Shown here: positions 1 through 9,442 of the stretch, one piece after another
Position numbering within the stretch: position 1 is the first letter of the stretch
Layout: every line of letters begins with the position of its first letter
Assembly (NCBI GenBank): GCA_022539475.1
Contig: VCMS01000324.1
Span: 1-33,018 of the forward strand
DNA from: Gracilaria domingensis
Lineage: Eukaryota > Rhodophyta > Florideophyceae > Gracilariales > Gracilariaceae
Length of the DNA: 33,018 nucleotides
Direction of reading: 5' to 3'
Notes under the pieces: model-generated
Told to the model about the DNA's origin: nothing
The model's database searches: none
Seen by the model: only the letters and a program-made list of their open reading frames with translations
Translations under genes and position numbers: made by a program

Positions 1-2439
1 TTTGAAACACTTCTTCGTAGTTATGAGAAGCAGTTGTTGTTCTCAGAACGTTAACTCTGTTACAGAATCTCTTGGACAGTTCCACGTTCGAAGTTTTGTG
101 CCCATGTAATGTAGAGAACGTCTTGACGTTGATTATTGCCCGCTCTAATGATCGATAATGGTCTTGTGTAAGCACGATGATTAGAAAACGCCTGGAAGTT
201 TTTGCCTTCTACGGAGGAACATTTCTTATCAACAGAAAGGCCGTGACGTGAGCATGCCGGAATAGGCTGTTCTGCCCATAAAAGACGAGAGAGAGACAGA
301 AGCCAAAGAAGTGGATTGATATTGGTCCGTGCTTCCTAAAGACGTATCAGTTATTCAATATTCTGTTTGCAAACTATTGCAGACGCTCTGAACTCCACGT
401 AAAAGCTGAACAGGTAGCTACGAAAAATTAACCGTTTTGATTTGTGCAGTAGATCAAGATCGCATGAACTCTGAGCAGAAGACACAATTGTAAGTAGCTC
501 TACATGGAATAACGAGATCAACTCTACGTCACTGCAGACGATTACTCCAAACAACCAGCAAGGCTGTTACCAAATTCACACCATGCTGTTCTATAAAGGC
601 ACAACATTTGCCTCCACCGCGGACACCTCTACACAAGCAAAGCCCTTACAATGCGTTGAACTATGCTGCCTAACTGCTCTTCAAGTGCGCTTTTTCTAGT
701 CTTTGCCCCTAACTGACGACGGTGATGTTTCTTTTTATGCAAACGATAAGTGTGTCCTGCCTAAGGCCCTCAGAATCGTTTCCGAGAGACGTAGTGGACA
801 AGCCCCGATAGCAACTACCATGAAATCGAGTACACCATCCCCTCTGCTTTGGACCAACATCTTTCATAGGCTTCTGCAGTTTCGGAAGCTGTGCGTCGCC
901 AAACATATCCGAATAGCGCGTATCGTAAACCTGGACGCAAAAGAAGGACCGCAGAGGTCTCGCGCGATGAATTGAATGGTGGGATCATTAGTTCTGCCTG
1001 TCGACCTGGTCAAGCCAGATGCCACGAGCGCCAGTACAGAAACCCCATACAGCCACTTGTTCCAAGTCAATACACCTCATTTGTTAACAAACTCCCTCAG
1101 GAGCATGCCGCATGCATTTTTCGAAAACTTGTCAGGGGTAGTAGGTCTTTGGAATTGGACCAATCGAGACTAAAAGGCAACCTTCAATGTCTCGTGCAAC
1201 GAATATGGATTCTAAACCCGCATTCCACAAGCTTAATTGATTATGTGTACCGGGTGTGAATGTAACATCGGAGTGAATCCGCATAGTTATACGGCTGCAA
1301 CTTCCACTATGCGGGGTATGTGTGCTGGTGAGTCCTTATTTGCCAAACGCTAATTGCCTCGAATCCTTCTCACATACCTGAATCTATGAATCTCTACTGG
1401 GCTTATCTTTTAGCTCAGTACTATCGCAAACGAACGGTACAACGCCACCAACTTTCTTTCGCTAGCTCGCCTTGGAACAAAGAGCGTTTCTTAATATGAA
1501 ACTGCTCGGGGAGTTATAGGCCTACGCTATCGTGAGCCGACGGAAAGGGGCACTAAACAAAGCAATAGTATCCAATGTAAACGTCGGTGGGGAGCTGAGT
1601 GGCACCCTCAGCCGTTAATTCAATAGAAACGTTTCGAAAGGGCAAAGCATCAATAGAGGTCAATATCAATAGCATATCGGACGAGACACATGACAAAAAT
1701 CGTGCACATGCGATTCCCCCCATTAGAAAACCTGAGAATAGGATAAGGTTGTTCCGGTTGCGTTATCTGTATGACAACCGTGCGCGCGTAATTTTGCGAG
1801 GAGCCGCAAGAAACTTATCTCCGACGCGACAGAGCGGAAAACAGGCATATCTTTCGACGTAACTTGCCTGGATGAAACGCGTAACAGCAACATCTGGCAA
1901 AGGGAGTGGCCGGCCTTGATAAATAAGCGTTACCTTTCCGATGGCCGACCATATTATGTTTCACTCAGAGCGTACCCGGATACCGAGAAAACTGAATGCC
2001 GCATGTCGAAGCTACAGTTACGCAGACATCGCACGAAATACGTTCGGAAGGCAGTTTACGTTATCATTGATATGCTTCTGAGCAATAGAGCAGTGCAGCC
2101 GTCGGAGTCTTCGACAACGATTCCAACCCGGCTGCAGTTTGACCAAAAAGCCAGAGACTAAATTTAGGCGCCTTGCTAGGCTGCGCTCGCAAGGCTACGA
2201 GTTGTCACAGAAAACAATCGCAACAACAAAACAGATGGAGCGGAAAAATTTGCCACACGGAGAGGAAGGAGCACGGCGATGGGCAATTTTTAAGCCAGAT
2301 GCCAGACCAAAAGGCGAGCGCGTCATCCGTCCGCCATCCACATCACGTCCGCGCGCTCACGTGAATCGCCTATTGCTGTATGTTCGCACAAGGTCCACGC
2401 GCGGTGCTTGCGTCACGCTGCTCGTCAGTGCAGGCCCAA

Positions 2440-3060
2440 TGGTGACCACGTAGAGATGGCTGTGAAAAGCGGACGCACCACTCGATTCGCCTGCGCGCGT
2501 TCTTCCAGCCAGCCCATGAGCTTTTCTAGCGCAACGTCGCAAAAACCGCGGCCGCCTAGCGCCGGCCACCCCACCGATAGTTCAGACTTGCGCGCCTCGT
2601 GGCCGTCGGCGACCGCTATCGCCCAGGCGCAGCCAGCGCCAACACCAGCGCCCGTAGACGGTTGTGGCGGAGAACCCACGGCCATCAACGGAAGCCACAG
2701 AGCCAGCTTCACCGCCGGCGCCTGTATTCCACTTTGCGGTGCTTGCGTGCGGACCCAGCCAGCCGGTATTCCGGTTAACGTAGACGCACCCACCACGGCA
2801 GGCGCGCGGTCTCCCCACTGGACACCCACGGGCGGCCGCGCGCGGCGCGCCGTCAAACCCAGCTCTCTGTCCGCCCCCGTCTACCGGCGCGCGGACAAGC
2901 GTGCCGCCGTGCGCTCAGGGTGATGCGTCTTTTCCCACCAGCCGAGAACACGGCTCGATTTGACGAAAGCTCTCGCGACACGGACACGCGCATGCCCGTA
3001 AACCCCCTAGAAACGCGAGCCGCGGACGAGCCGATTCTGCCTCGCCGCGGTCAACCGCTT
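2440..3060. other. GC-rich, CpG-rich patch
   Basis: Base composition rises sharply compared with the flanks, with many CG dinucleotides and several GCGCGC-like and CCGGC runs. Frames of 140-170 codons are open on both strands at once, which is the pattern expected from stop-poor GC-rich DNA and not from a gene. It could be a promoter-associated CpG island or a remnant of a GC-rich repeat such as those at 9.0 kb and 29.1 kb, but I see no shared motif with them. Confidence 0.4.
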
Positions 3061-3600
3061 AAAACTCCCTCACTTCGTTCTTGGCGTCCGCCTAACCTCT
3101 CCGCGATCAACATGCCCTTCACGATAAAAGGGTATGCGATTTTTTTCGTACCCATCTATTGAATGGGGGTAGTTGGTTTCTCGCGGTAGCGTAATTGTTG
3201 TTGCCGCTACCGTTCAGCACGCTAACGAAATTGGGGCGTCTTGCGGCAGAAGGAGGCTTCTGTCGCAGAAGCACGAGGATACTCGTCGCGTCTCCAGTGC
3301 TACAAGACAGCTTGGAGAAATACATAAGGCGCACCCTCAACCAACCTCGAGAACTGTTTCCCAAACCAGTGGATGACTGCGCCCCCCAAACTGGCCCGCA
3401 GCGATGTGGAGGTGTTTCTCAGGGCCTTAAAAAAGATTGTTATCCGGCTTTATGAGATAACAGAGTTGTCTGCAGTGCTTGGGCCAGTATTATCGAGAGT
3501 GACGCCTTGAAACAAGCAGTAAGAGATGGAAAATCTGACTGCACATGAGGAAAACAGAAGATGCCAACTCTTGTCTCTTGCAATGCTAGTTTTTGGCGAG

Positions 3601-3640
3601 TGGTCGTCCAGAAATGGCAAGGGTCGTCCAGAAATTTTTG
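3601..3640. repeat. 20-bp tandem duplication
   Basis: The core GGTCGTCCAGAAAT occurs at 3602-3615 and again at 3622-3635, giving two head-to-tail copies with a 20-base period. It lies about 300 bases upstream of the left part of the degenerate transposon copy, outside its visible homology. Confidence 0.7.
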
Positions 3641-4061
3641 ATTATGTAATGTGATATCGAGATCAATTATTTCAAAATTGCAGATAAATTGCTTGGTCGG
3701 CCAGAATCTCGTGCAGGTAAAACGGGGGGTTCCACTCGTGCTAGTTCTTTAGTCGAGGGCTACCTGAACCGTATTTCGCGAAGTCTAGGTTCAGTTTCCA
3801 TTGAGGTGCACATTACACGATACCTTCTGCGGAATGATACCCTGCACGCATGGAATACTAGTGCTAGTACAGATGATCCCCATTATGAAATCATACCGTT
3901 TTATCGTATCTATTCTTCTATCGACCGCTTTTGCTAACCACTACTTCGCTATATTACATGTACCATTTCCCCATAATGGAGCGGTGTAGCGCAATCTGCG
4001 GCAGATGCCGCAGACTGCACCTCCACCATAGTGCTGGATCGGTAGAACACATACGCACTCC

Positions 4062-4094
4062 GAGAGGATGAGGCGCGAAGCGCCTCATCCTCTC
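4062..4094. repeat. Perfect hairpin, 15-bp arms
   Basis: Arms at 4062-4076 (GAGAGGATGAGGCGC) and 4080-4094 are exact reverse complements around a three-base GAA loop. The equivalent site in copy 2 (about 18242-18280) keeps the motif but has imperfect symmetry. It sits near the left side of the element, where transposase-binding or subterminal motifs would be expected in CACTA-type elements; that role is inferred. Confidence 0.9.
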
Positions 4095-4104
4095 CGTTCC
4101 TCAT

Positions 4105-4138
4105 GTAGGGAACCATGCCCAGATGCATGGTTCCCTAC
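4105..4138. repeat. Perfect hairpin, 14-bp arms
   Basis: Arms at 4105-4118 (GTAGGGAACCATGC) and 4125-4138 are exact reverse complements around a six-base loop, only ten bases after the previous hairpin. Copy 2 carries a diverged version around 18295-18335 in which the symmetry is partly lost. Confidence 0.9.
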
Positions 4139-4186
4139 TTGAGAACCTGCACCTGCAACTCGTGAGCTACGTCCGCATCAAAGTCA

Positions 4187-4985
4187 TTTACCTGTATACG
4201 CAAGCAGAAAGTATCCATAAGTTAGTCAATGATCCGTTAGATACATTTGAAATGCGATTGAAACCGTACCATGATAAAACGAAACAGAATACGTTGCGCT
4301 AGAAAGTCGGGACCTGAACTCGCATTACGCGAAGGAAGAAGCAGGAAAGGATATTCGGTTTAGATTACCAGCCGACCAATATCATCGAAACGCGAAAGGG
4401 TCGAAGCAAGAAACTCACAAACCAAGGACACCGAGAATGCCCATGCAGAAACATACCCAGACGCGATAAACGAGAAATCTAGCCTATATCCCAAACAAGT
4501 ACCAGAATCGCCTATCCCGAACAGTCAGACAGTAAAACGACCAATTTCATTTTGTCTCTCAAGATCGATGATGGATCTGGAGAGATGAAATAAAATTGGT
4601 CGTTTACCTGTATACGCAAGCAGAAAGTATCCATAGGTTAGTCAATGCTCCGTTGGAACATTTGAATTGCGATGGAACGTACCATTGATAAAGCAAAACA
4701 GAAACGTTGCGCTAGAAAAGTCGAGGGACCTAGTAACTCGCAAAAGGAAGAAGAAGAAGGAAAGTGATCGGTTAGATTACCAGCCCACCATTCATCGTAA
4801 AACGCGAAAGGTCTCGAAGCAAGAACTCACAAGCAACGACACCGAGAATGCCCATGCAGCAAACATACCGCAAGATGCGATAAACGAGACAGAAACCTAT
4901 GTCTCAACCAAGTACCAGAATCGCCTATCCCAAACAGGCAGAGCTAGAGCCTATGGCGCAACGAAATGAACTATTGGTCGCGTAC
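4187..4985 (+). repeat. Two tandem ~400-bp units in copy 1
   Basis: Unit 1 (about 4187-4602) and unit 2 (about 4603-4985) both begin TTTACCTGTATACGCAAGC and contain, in the same order, a segment like ATGCGATGGAACGTACC, a purine-rich GGAAGAAG stretch and a segment like CAGAATCGCCTATCCC. The offset between unit starts is 416 bases. Unit 2 is closer to the copy 2 units than unit 1 is. The same family is tandemly repeated in copy 2 (18391-19210), so the array belongs to the element and is not a local duplication. Confidence 0.85.
4535..4605. repeat. Imperfect inverted repeat at the junction of the tandem units
   Basis: A left arm at about 4535-4560 begins AAACGACCAATTTCATTT. It is matched in reverse complement by a right arm at about 4580-4605 ending AAATTGGTCGTTT, with a loop of about 20 bases. 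It spans the end of tandem unit 1 and the start of unit 2. Copy 2 keeps only the left-arm part (AAACGACCATTTTCATTT near 19063), so the foldback is complete only here. Confidence 0.75.
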
Positions 4986-5219
4986 TTACAGTCGTCGGTT
5001 TGGGTACCGGGTTCCCGTTTTCACCCTTCAACTCGTTCTATATCTTGAACAAATAGAAGAAGTTGAGGGTGATTAGCTTATTCCTGCCGTTTCCATGTCG
5101 CAGAGCGCGAAGAAACGCGGTGAGGATTGGTTAGTTTAGAGCAAAGATACGTGGAAGGATATGGGAAACGTACGAAAAGACTGCACGGAATACATCCCTG
5201 AGATACGGATGACTCCGTC

Positions 5220-5280
5220 CTACTTTCTTCCGCCCTCTACTTTATGGAGCCTCCATAAAGTGGAGGGCGGGAAAAAGTAC
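5220..5280. repeat. Near-perfect hairpin, ~20-bp arms
   Basis: CCGCCCTCTACTTTATGGAG at 5230-5249 is matched at 5251-5270 by its reverse complement with one mismatch, and weaker pairing continues outward. Copy 2 has the related sequence at about 19405-19455, with CCGCCCTCTACTTCGTAG facing GCGAAGGCGGG, so a foldback at this point is retained while its sequence has drifted. It lies in the leader upstream of the transposase start. Confidence 0.85.
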
Positions 5281-5732
5281 GACGGAGCGGAGTATAACGC
5301 GATGATATCGATGGCATGGCTCACGACGGTAACGGAAGTTCGGACGTCGGAGGCGCGGCGGCGGCGGCGAAGGAAGAGATTTATTTTTCTGTGCGAGATT
5401 GGACAAGTGTACAGCGTACAACGTTGGGAAACCACAGGTTATAACTAGTGGTAGATAATACGAGAAGTACACCCTTGTGTGAGGTCGACGTGTACCTACG
5501 TTCCTTTTGAACGAAAGCACGTGATTTAAACTCAAAATATATTCTCCGTTCTCAGCATGAAACGTCAGATTCTTGACTGTCGCTCGACTCCTTCTCCCTT
5601 CGGACGCCTCTCCCTTGCAGGTCTTTGTCGGTCGTTTCTCGTTCAGTTTTCTTCCATGGTCTAGCTACTGTACCACATAGAAGCGTGGGTGCCCCTTCGT
5701 TACTCGCCGAGGAGTCTTATCCCTTCAACAGC

Positions 5733-7850
5733 ATGTCAACCATTGCCCGTTTCGTCTGAAAGCAGCGCTGGAAGACGACAATAGCCGGCCCATTCGGAGA
5801 AAGCAAGCGTCTCAAGCTTTCCGCACCGCGCCCGCATCTTCCGAAACGGTCACTGCCCCTTGTCGCCTTCCCGAGCCTCCAGTGTCCGAGGACATCGTCG
5901 ACCCCACTCCGTGCGCCCCTCCCATTCCGGACACTTCGCATTGTGTTTCTCCTCCCCGGCTCCCGCGTCATTAGAGCGAGAAAACGGAAGCAGTTCCCAC
6001 CCAGTGCCTTCTGAGGAGGCCCTCGGTTTTGCATATGGATTATCTCACGGTTTGTCTGGCTTCAGTAGCTTCCAACCTTGGTCATCGTGAGGCGGACGAG
6101 CTAATTGGGCTACTTCGGGACCTGCGATTCTCGCAAAGCGATTCAACGAGACCATAACAAGTTCCAAGCGCTGTACAGAACTGAAGAAGGCCATTTTCGA
6201 ACGATACGCCTCAAAGGACGGTTTCAATCGCAGAAACTGTCTCGCCAGAAGGATGTAAGTTCAGCGCCACCCTCTACACGAGAGACCCCGTTCAGACACT
6301 GTGAAACAGCTCCAGTTGGCTAACAACGAAAACACATTCTTCCACCCTATACCTCAGACCCACTCCACGAAAATATCTCACCCCATGTCCGGCTCTCTCG
6401 CAAGAACGCCACCTCAAAAACTTAAGGAAATGGTCATGGCTTTTGGGTAGTAGAATAGTTGGTACTCCAAGAAATAAGTTGCAGTGAATCCCTTTTCGTA
6501 GGTCTTCTGCAGGTTATACACAGATAATCTCAACAACTCTAAGCAAACATCGGTTACTCGGCCTATCCTCTTCACCTCATATTTCTCAACGTCTCCGGAC
6601 GAGCTTCGCCGTAAGTGTAAATCCGGTATGACCTCACAGTAGTGGCGATACTTCCCACCACACTTGATCGAGGTTTTCCCATCTGAAGCAACGCAATGGC
6701 CATTTGTTTCTAGCAAGTCTCTAAGCGATCCAGATGCATAATCCTTCAAAGAATCTCTTCGTCAAGTCCTGGAGCCCATTTCTGAAATCTCACGGCAAGA
6801 AAGGTTTTCAGTTTCATCGCGAAGACAAACTAAGTCGAGTGTGCCATCCTCTGCTTGCAAGTATCGGTGTGCGATATTCCTGAGGTAAGGACATTTTGTC
6901 CATTCTTCATTGACCAAACGCCAAAGGCCCTTTCCATGAGATGCAAAGCCCCTCCCTATCCTTTATGCAGTAAGTTCTACGTCATTCACTGACCCTCTCA
7001 AAACCACACTAAAAGAGCTCAGAAAGACGCATTATTCAGTCATGCTCGAATATGCAAAGAGAAGGCGAGGAGAAAGAAACTTTACGTCGTTGCAAGGGAG
7101 AGGAGTATCTATAGTCTTCAACTCTCATTCGTTCTTACCTCCATATACTCTTATTCTGTCTCCATCAAAAACCTCCTTGACCTAAGATCATCCAATGGTT
7201 ATTTACATGCACGTTCTGTTCGACAAGGAGTGCTTTCTTTGAACAGTTACCGCAACCTGCATCTCGGCATATTGAATCTTAATAGCCCCCAGAAATCGAA
7301 GAGTGTAGAGAGACCCTAAGCACTAGCAATAGGAATCATCCGCCCGTCACGTTTCATTTTCGAACGATACGTTACCAACTCGCGGAACTTACAAACGCAA
7401 ATCTATCTCCCATGCCATTGTCAAACGTTTCGCCAGAAGTTTGCATATAGAGATTTTTGGTCCACGCCCAAAGAAAAGCGGCAGCGTACTGAAGAAAACC
7501 GTCTCCACCAGAGGCTGATCTCCTCGCAATTGACGGGGGCCAAAGCATACCAAAGACATCTTTGACATGTTTTCCTTTTATGATGGAATCTTTCGAATCT
7601 GAGTAGGGAAGCGCAGGACACGGCCCAATGAGAACAATTTCTCTCAGTACTCCGACGTTCGCTTGGACTATTATAGGGGCAATCGGGCCCATTATGTAGT
7701 GAAAGCCCTTTCGTCTCTTCGGTGGCAATGAAACTTTAAATGCTCCTCGACGAAGTGGTCCCGCAGCAACTTCATAGCATTGCGAAGGTGAAAACTCTGA
7801 AGTTTTATCACCGCTCTTAGCAGAAGAAACTAACAACCATTGCGCACGCA
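5733..7850 (+). pseudogene. Plavaka/CACTA-like transposase remnant (copy 1)
   Basis: This is a broken copy of the transposase gene at 19907-22884. The ATG at 5733 corresponds to the ATG at 19907. The 17-base GT...CAG interval seen in copy 2 is present here at 5749-5765, and the 41-base GTAAGT intron is at 6255-6295, each with a few base changes. Beyond the second exon the sequence still follows copy 2 (for example around 6400-6480, 6800-6890 and 7440-7570) but has many single-base indels and stops, so no long frame survives. The long minus-strand frame at 7372-7872 is antisense to this remnant and shows no domain. The 3' end is uncertain, since similarity becomes patchy after about 7820. Confidence 0.75.
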
Positions 7851-7900
7851 TTTTTACAGATCTCCACAACACGTCGATTTATTCTTTCTTGCTAATGTTG

Positions 7901-8869
7901 GTGACAAGGCCTTGCTCAATGGAGCGAGAAAGCGATGCGATTTCAATATTCCTGAACAATTGGTCATGCTGCTACAAGCCCAAGCACGCCGGGCTGAGGG
8001 TTTTCAGTACTACCAGCTGTTTTGCTTTCAGCTACGACTCTATGTCCCCCCGTTTTCCTTCCATAGAGTTTTATTACTGAATGAAGCTAGGCATATTTAG
8101 GATCTGCTTACAAAGCCCCTTCTCCCTAGACCCATCCTCTGTGAGGATCATGTAATAAGTTAGCTTGTTCAGAACTCCATTTATTTCCTTTTAGTGTTCC
8201 GCCAGAGAAATCCACTACGACTATAATTCGGAGATTCTATGGTCGTTGAAGGCCTTCATTGCTTTTTACCACCCGTCGGAACGAACCAATTAATTCAGGT
8301 AATAACATAAAACGCCAGAGCTGGTGCGCTCATGCTAGACGATATTACCTCTTCTAAATCATCGGTCTAGAATTGTTTCTTCACCGGAAAACAATGTGCT
8401 GCCGAGTATTTCTTAGGTTCAGCTGGTCTATGTCGTCACTCTGCTTTCACCCTGCCCGCTCATCCCGGCGAGAATTACTGCTTTCCGTGCTTGACCGGTG
8501 TTGAGGCGCTTCTTGTAGTACGTCACCCTTGCTGCTTTGGAGGAAGTGTAAATAGCTGTAGTGTGTTTCAAAACGTAACACAACGTGTAGAAGAAACCAT
8601 GGTCGTGAGTTCCCTCATGTAGGTGAGCATTAATTGTATACGGAAAACTAGCCAGAGTCTTGTCTTGATGAATTTATATTGTTGCTGCAACAAAAAAGGA
8701 CTGTGTAGTAACTCCAAACTGTGTTTTGGTGGTTTTAAAACCGCTGAAAAAATCCGTTTTAATACGAGAATGGGTGCGTTACTTGAATCGTGCTCTCTTA
8801 AGCGCTCATAATAATGGAGATTACTCTCATTTATGCTACAGACGGCTTGTCTGTTACAGCCCTTTACCT
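7901..8869. other. Region without a supportable gene
   Basis: Frames are short, overlapping and compositionally unremarkable. Part of this may be the eroded 3' end of transposon copy 1, but I could not follow the alignment to copy 2 past about 7.9 kb. No RNA gene was recognised. Confidence 0.5.
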
Positions 8870-9028
8870 CCGCCAATTTACGTGCCAGCAGCGTCCACGT
8901 TGTTGCGGGCGGGTGCAACCGAATGAATGCGGGGACACCCTGTCGCAGGAAGGTGGTGGGGAGTCTTGGCATGAGTGCCAAAATGTGGCCAGACAGAATG
9001 TGCCGCGGCGGAGTGGGAGGTCGGATAT

Positions 9029-9442
9029 GTGTTAGGGTGGTAACCCCTAACACCAGCCGGACCCCCCGCCCGCGGGCACGTTCCGGCTGCGTTTTTTAGA
9101 AAAATGATGATATTATGCCCTGCGGCGCGGGGTCGTCGTGTTAGGTAGCTACCCTACACACGACTGACCCCCCGCCCGCGGTGCCACGTTGTTTGGCGAA
9201 TTTTTTGAAAAAATGTGCGATTTATGCCCGCGGCGCGGGCGGGTCCGGTCGTGTTGCCGGTACCTACCCTAAACCATCCCGGACCCCCCCAGCCCTGGGC
9301 ACGTTTTCGCCACATTCCTTGGTAGCGCCCACACGACGCTCCCAAACACACACCGCACGCAACGCCGTCCAAAAACTAACCATGCCCGCGGCACGCGTGG
9401 TCAAGTTGGGTTAGGTAGCCGGACCCTCAACACAACTTGATC
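9029..9442. repeat. Array of dyad-symmetric GC-rich units
   Basis: Four palindromes follow one another: 9029-9053 (GTGTTAGGG facing CCCTAACAC), 9129-9171 (centre GTAGCTAC), 9239-9290 (centre GGTACC) and 9399-9442 (TCAAGTT facing AACTTGA). The first three centres are about 110 bases apart and the last about 150. The segments between them also match each other: they start with a C-run then GCCCGCGG and ACGTT, have T-run/A-run centres, and end GCCCGCGGCGCGG or similar, so they are roughly symmetric too. The last inter-palindrome segment (about 9280-9360) resembles the core of the divergent promoter region at 29160-29222, sharing GCCACATTC and CTCCCAAA. No coding potential is visible. Confidence 0.8.

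Larger units (their letters stand above)
1..3929. other. Region without a supportable gene
   Basis: I find no open frame with recognisable domains or coding-like character on either strand. The longest frames are short and lie over one another in several frames. A GC-rich patch (about 2440-3060) produces longer frames only because it is poor in stop codons. A 20-bp tandem duplication sits at 3601-3640. No tRNA or rRNA was recognised. Confidence 0.6.
3930..7900 (+). mobile_element. Degenerate Plavaka/CACTA-like transposon, copy 1
   Basis: This stretch aligns in order and on the same strand with the better copy at 18.1-22.1 kb. The shared parts are the left region (GAGAGGATGAGGCGC motif, then ACCTGCAACTCGTGAGCTAC), the tandem repeat region beginning ACCTGTATACGCAAGC, the leader at 5.1-5.7 kb, and the transposase gene from ATG 5733 onward. 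Many substitutions and indels have destroyed the reading frame after about 6.3 kb, and similarity fades between 7.8 and 7.9 kb. The true ends are not visible: the partner copy runs into the sequencing gap on its left, and no terminal inverted repeat was recognised. Plavaka elements are DNA transposons described mainly from fungi and related by their transposase to CACTA/EnSpm elements. The assignment rests on the copy 2 protein. Confidence 0.75.

Noticed and set aside
2408..2923. Open frames of 140-170 codons on both strands in the GC-rich patch
   Set aside because: Both strands are open at once with no domain, and composition explains the lack of stops.
7372..7872. A 166-codon minus-strand frame
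   Set aside because: It is antisense to the degenerate transposase of copy 1 and has no recognisable features.
9029..9442. CRISPR-like interpretation of the repeat array
   Set aside because: Units are long, dyad-symmetric and joined by segments that resemble each other; there are no short identical repeats with unique spacers, and the genome is eukaryotic.
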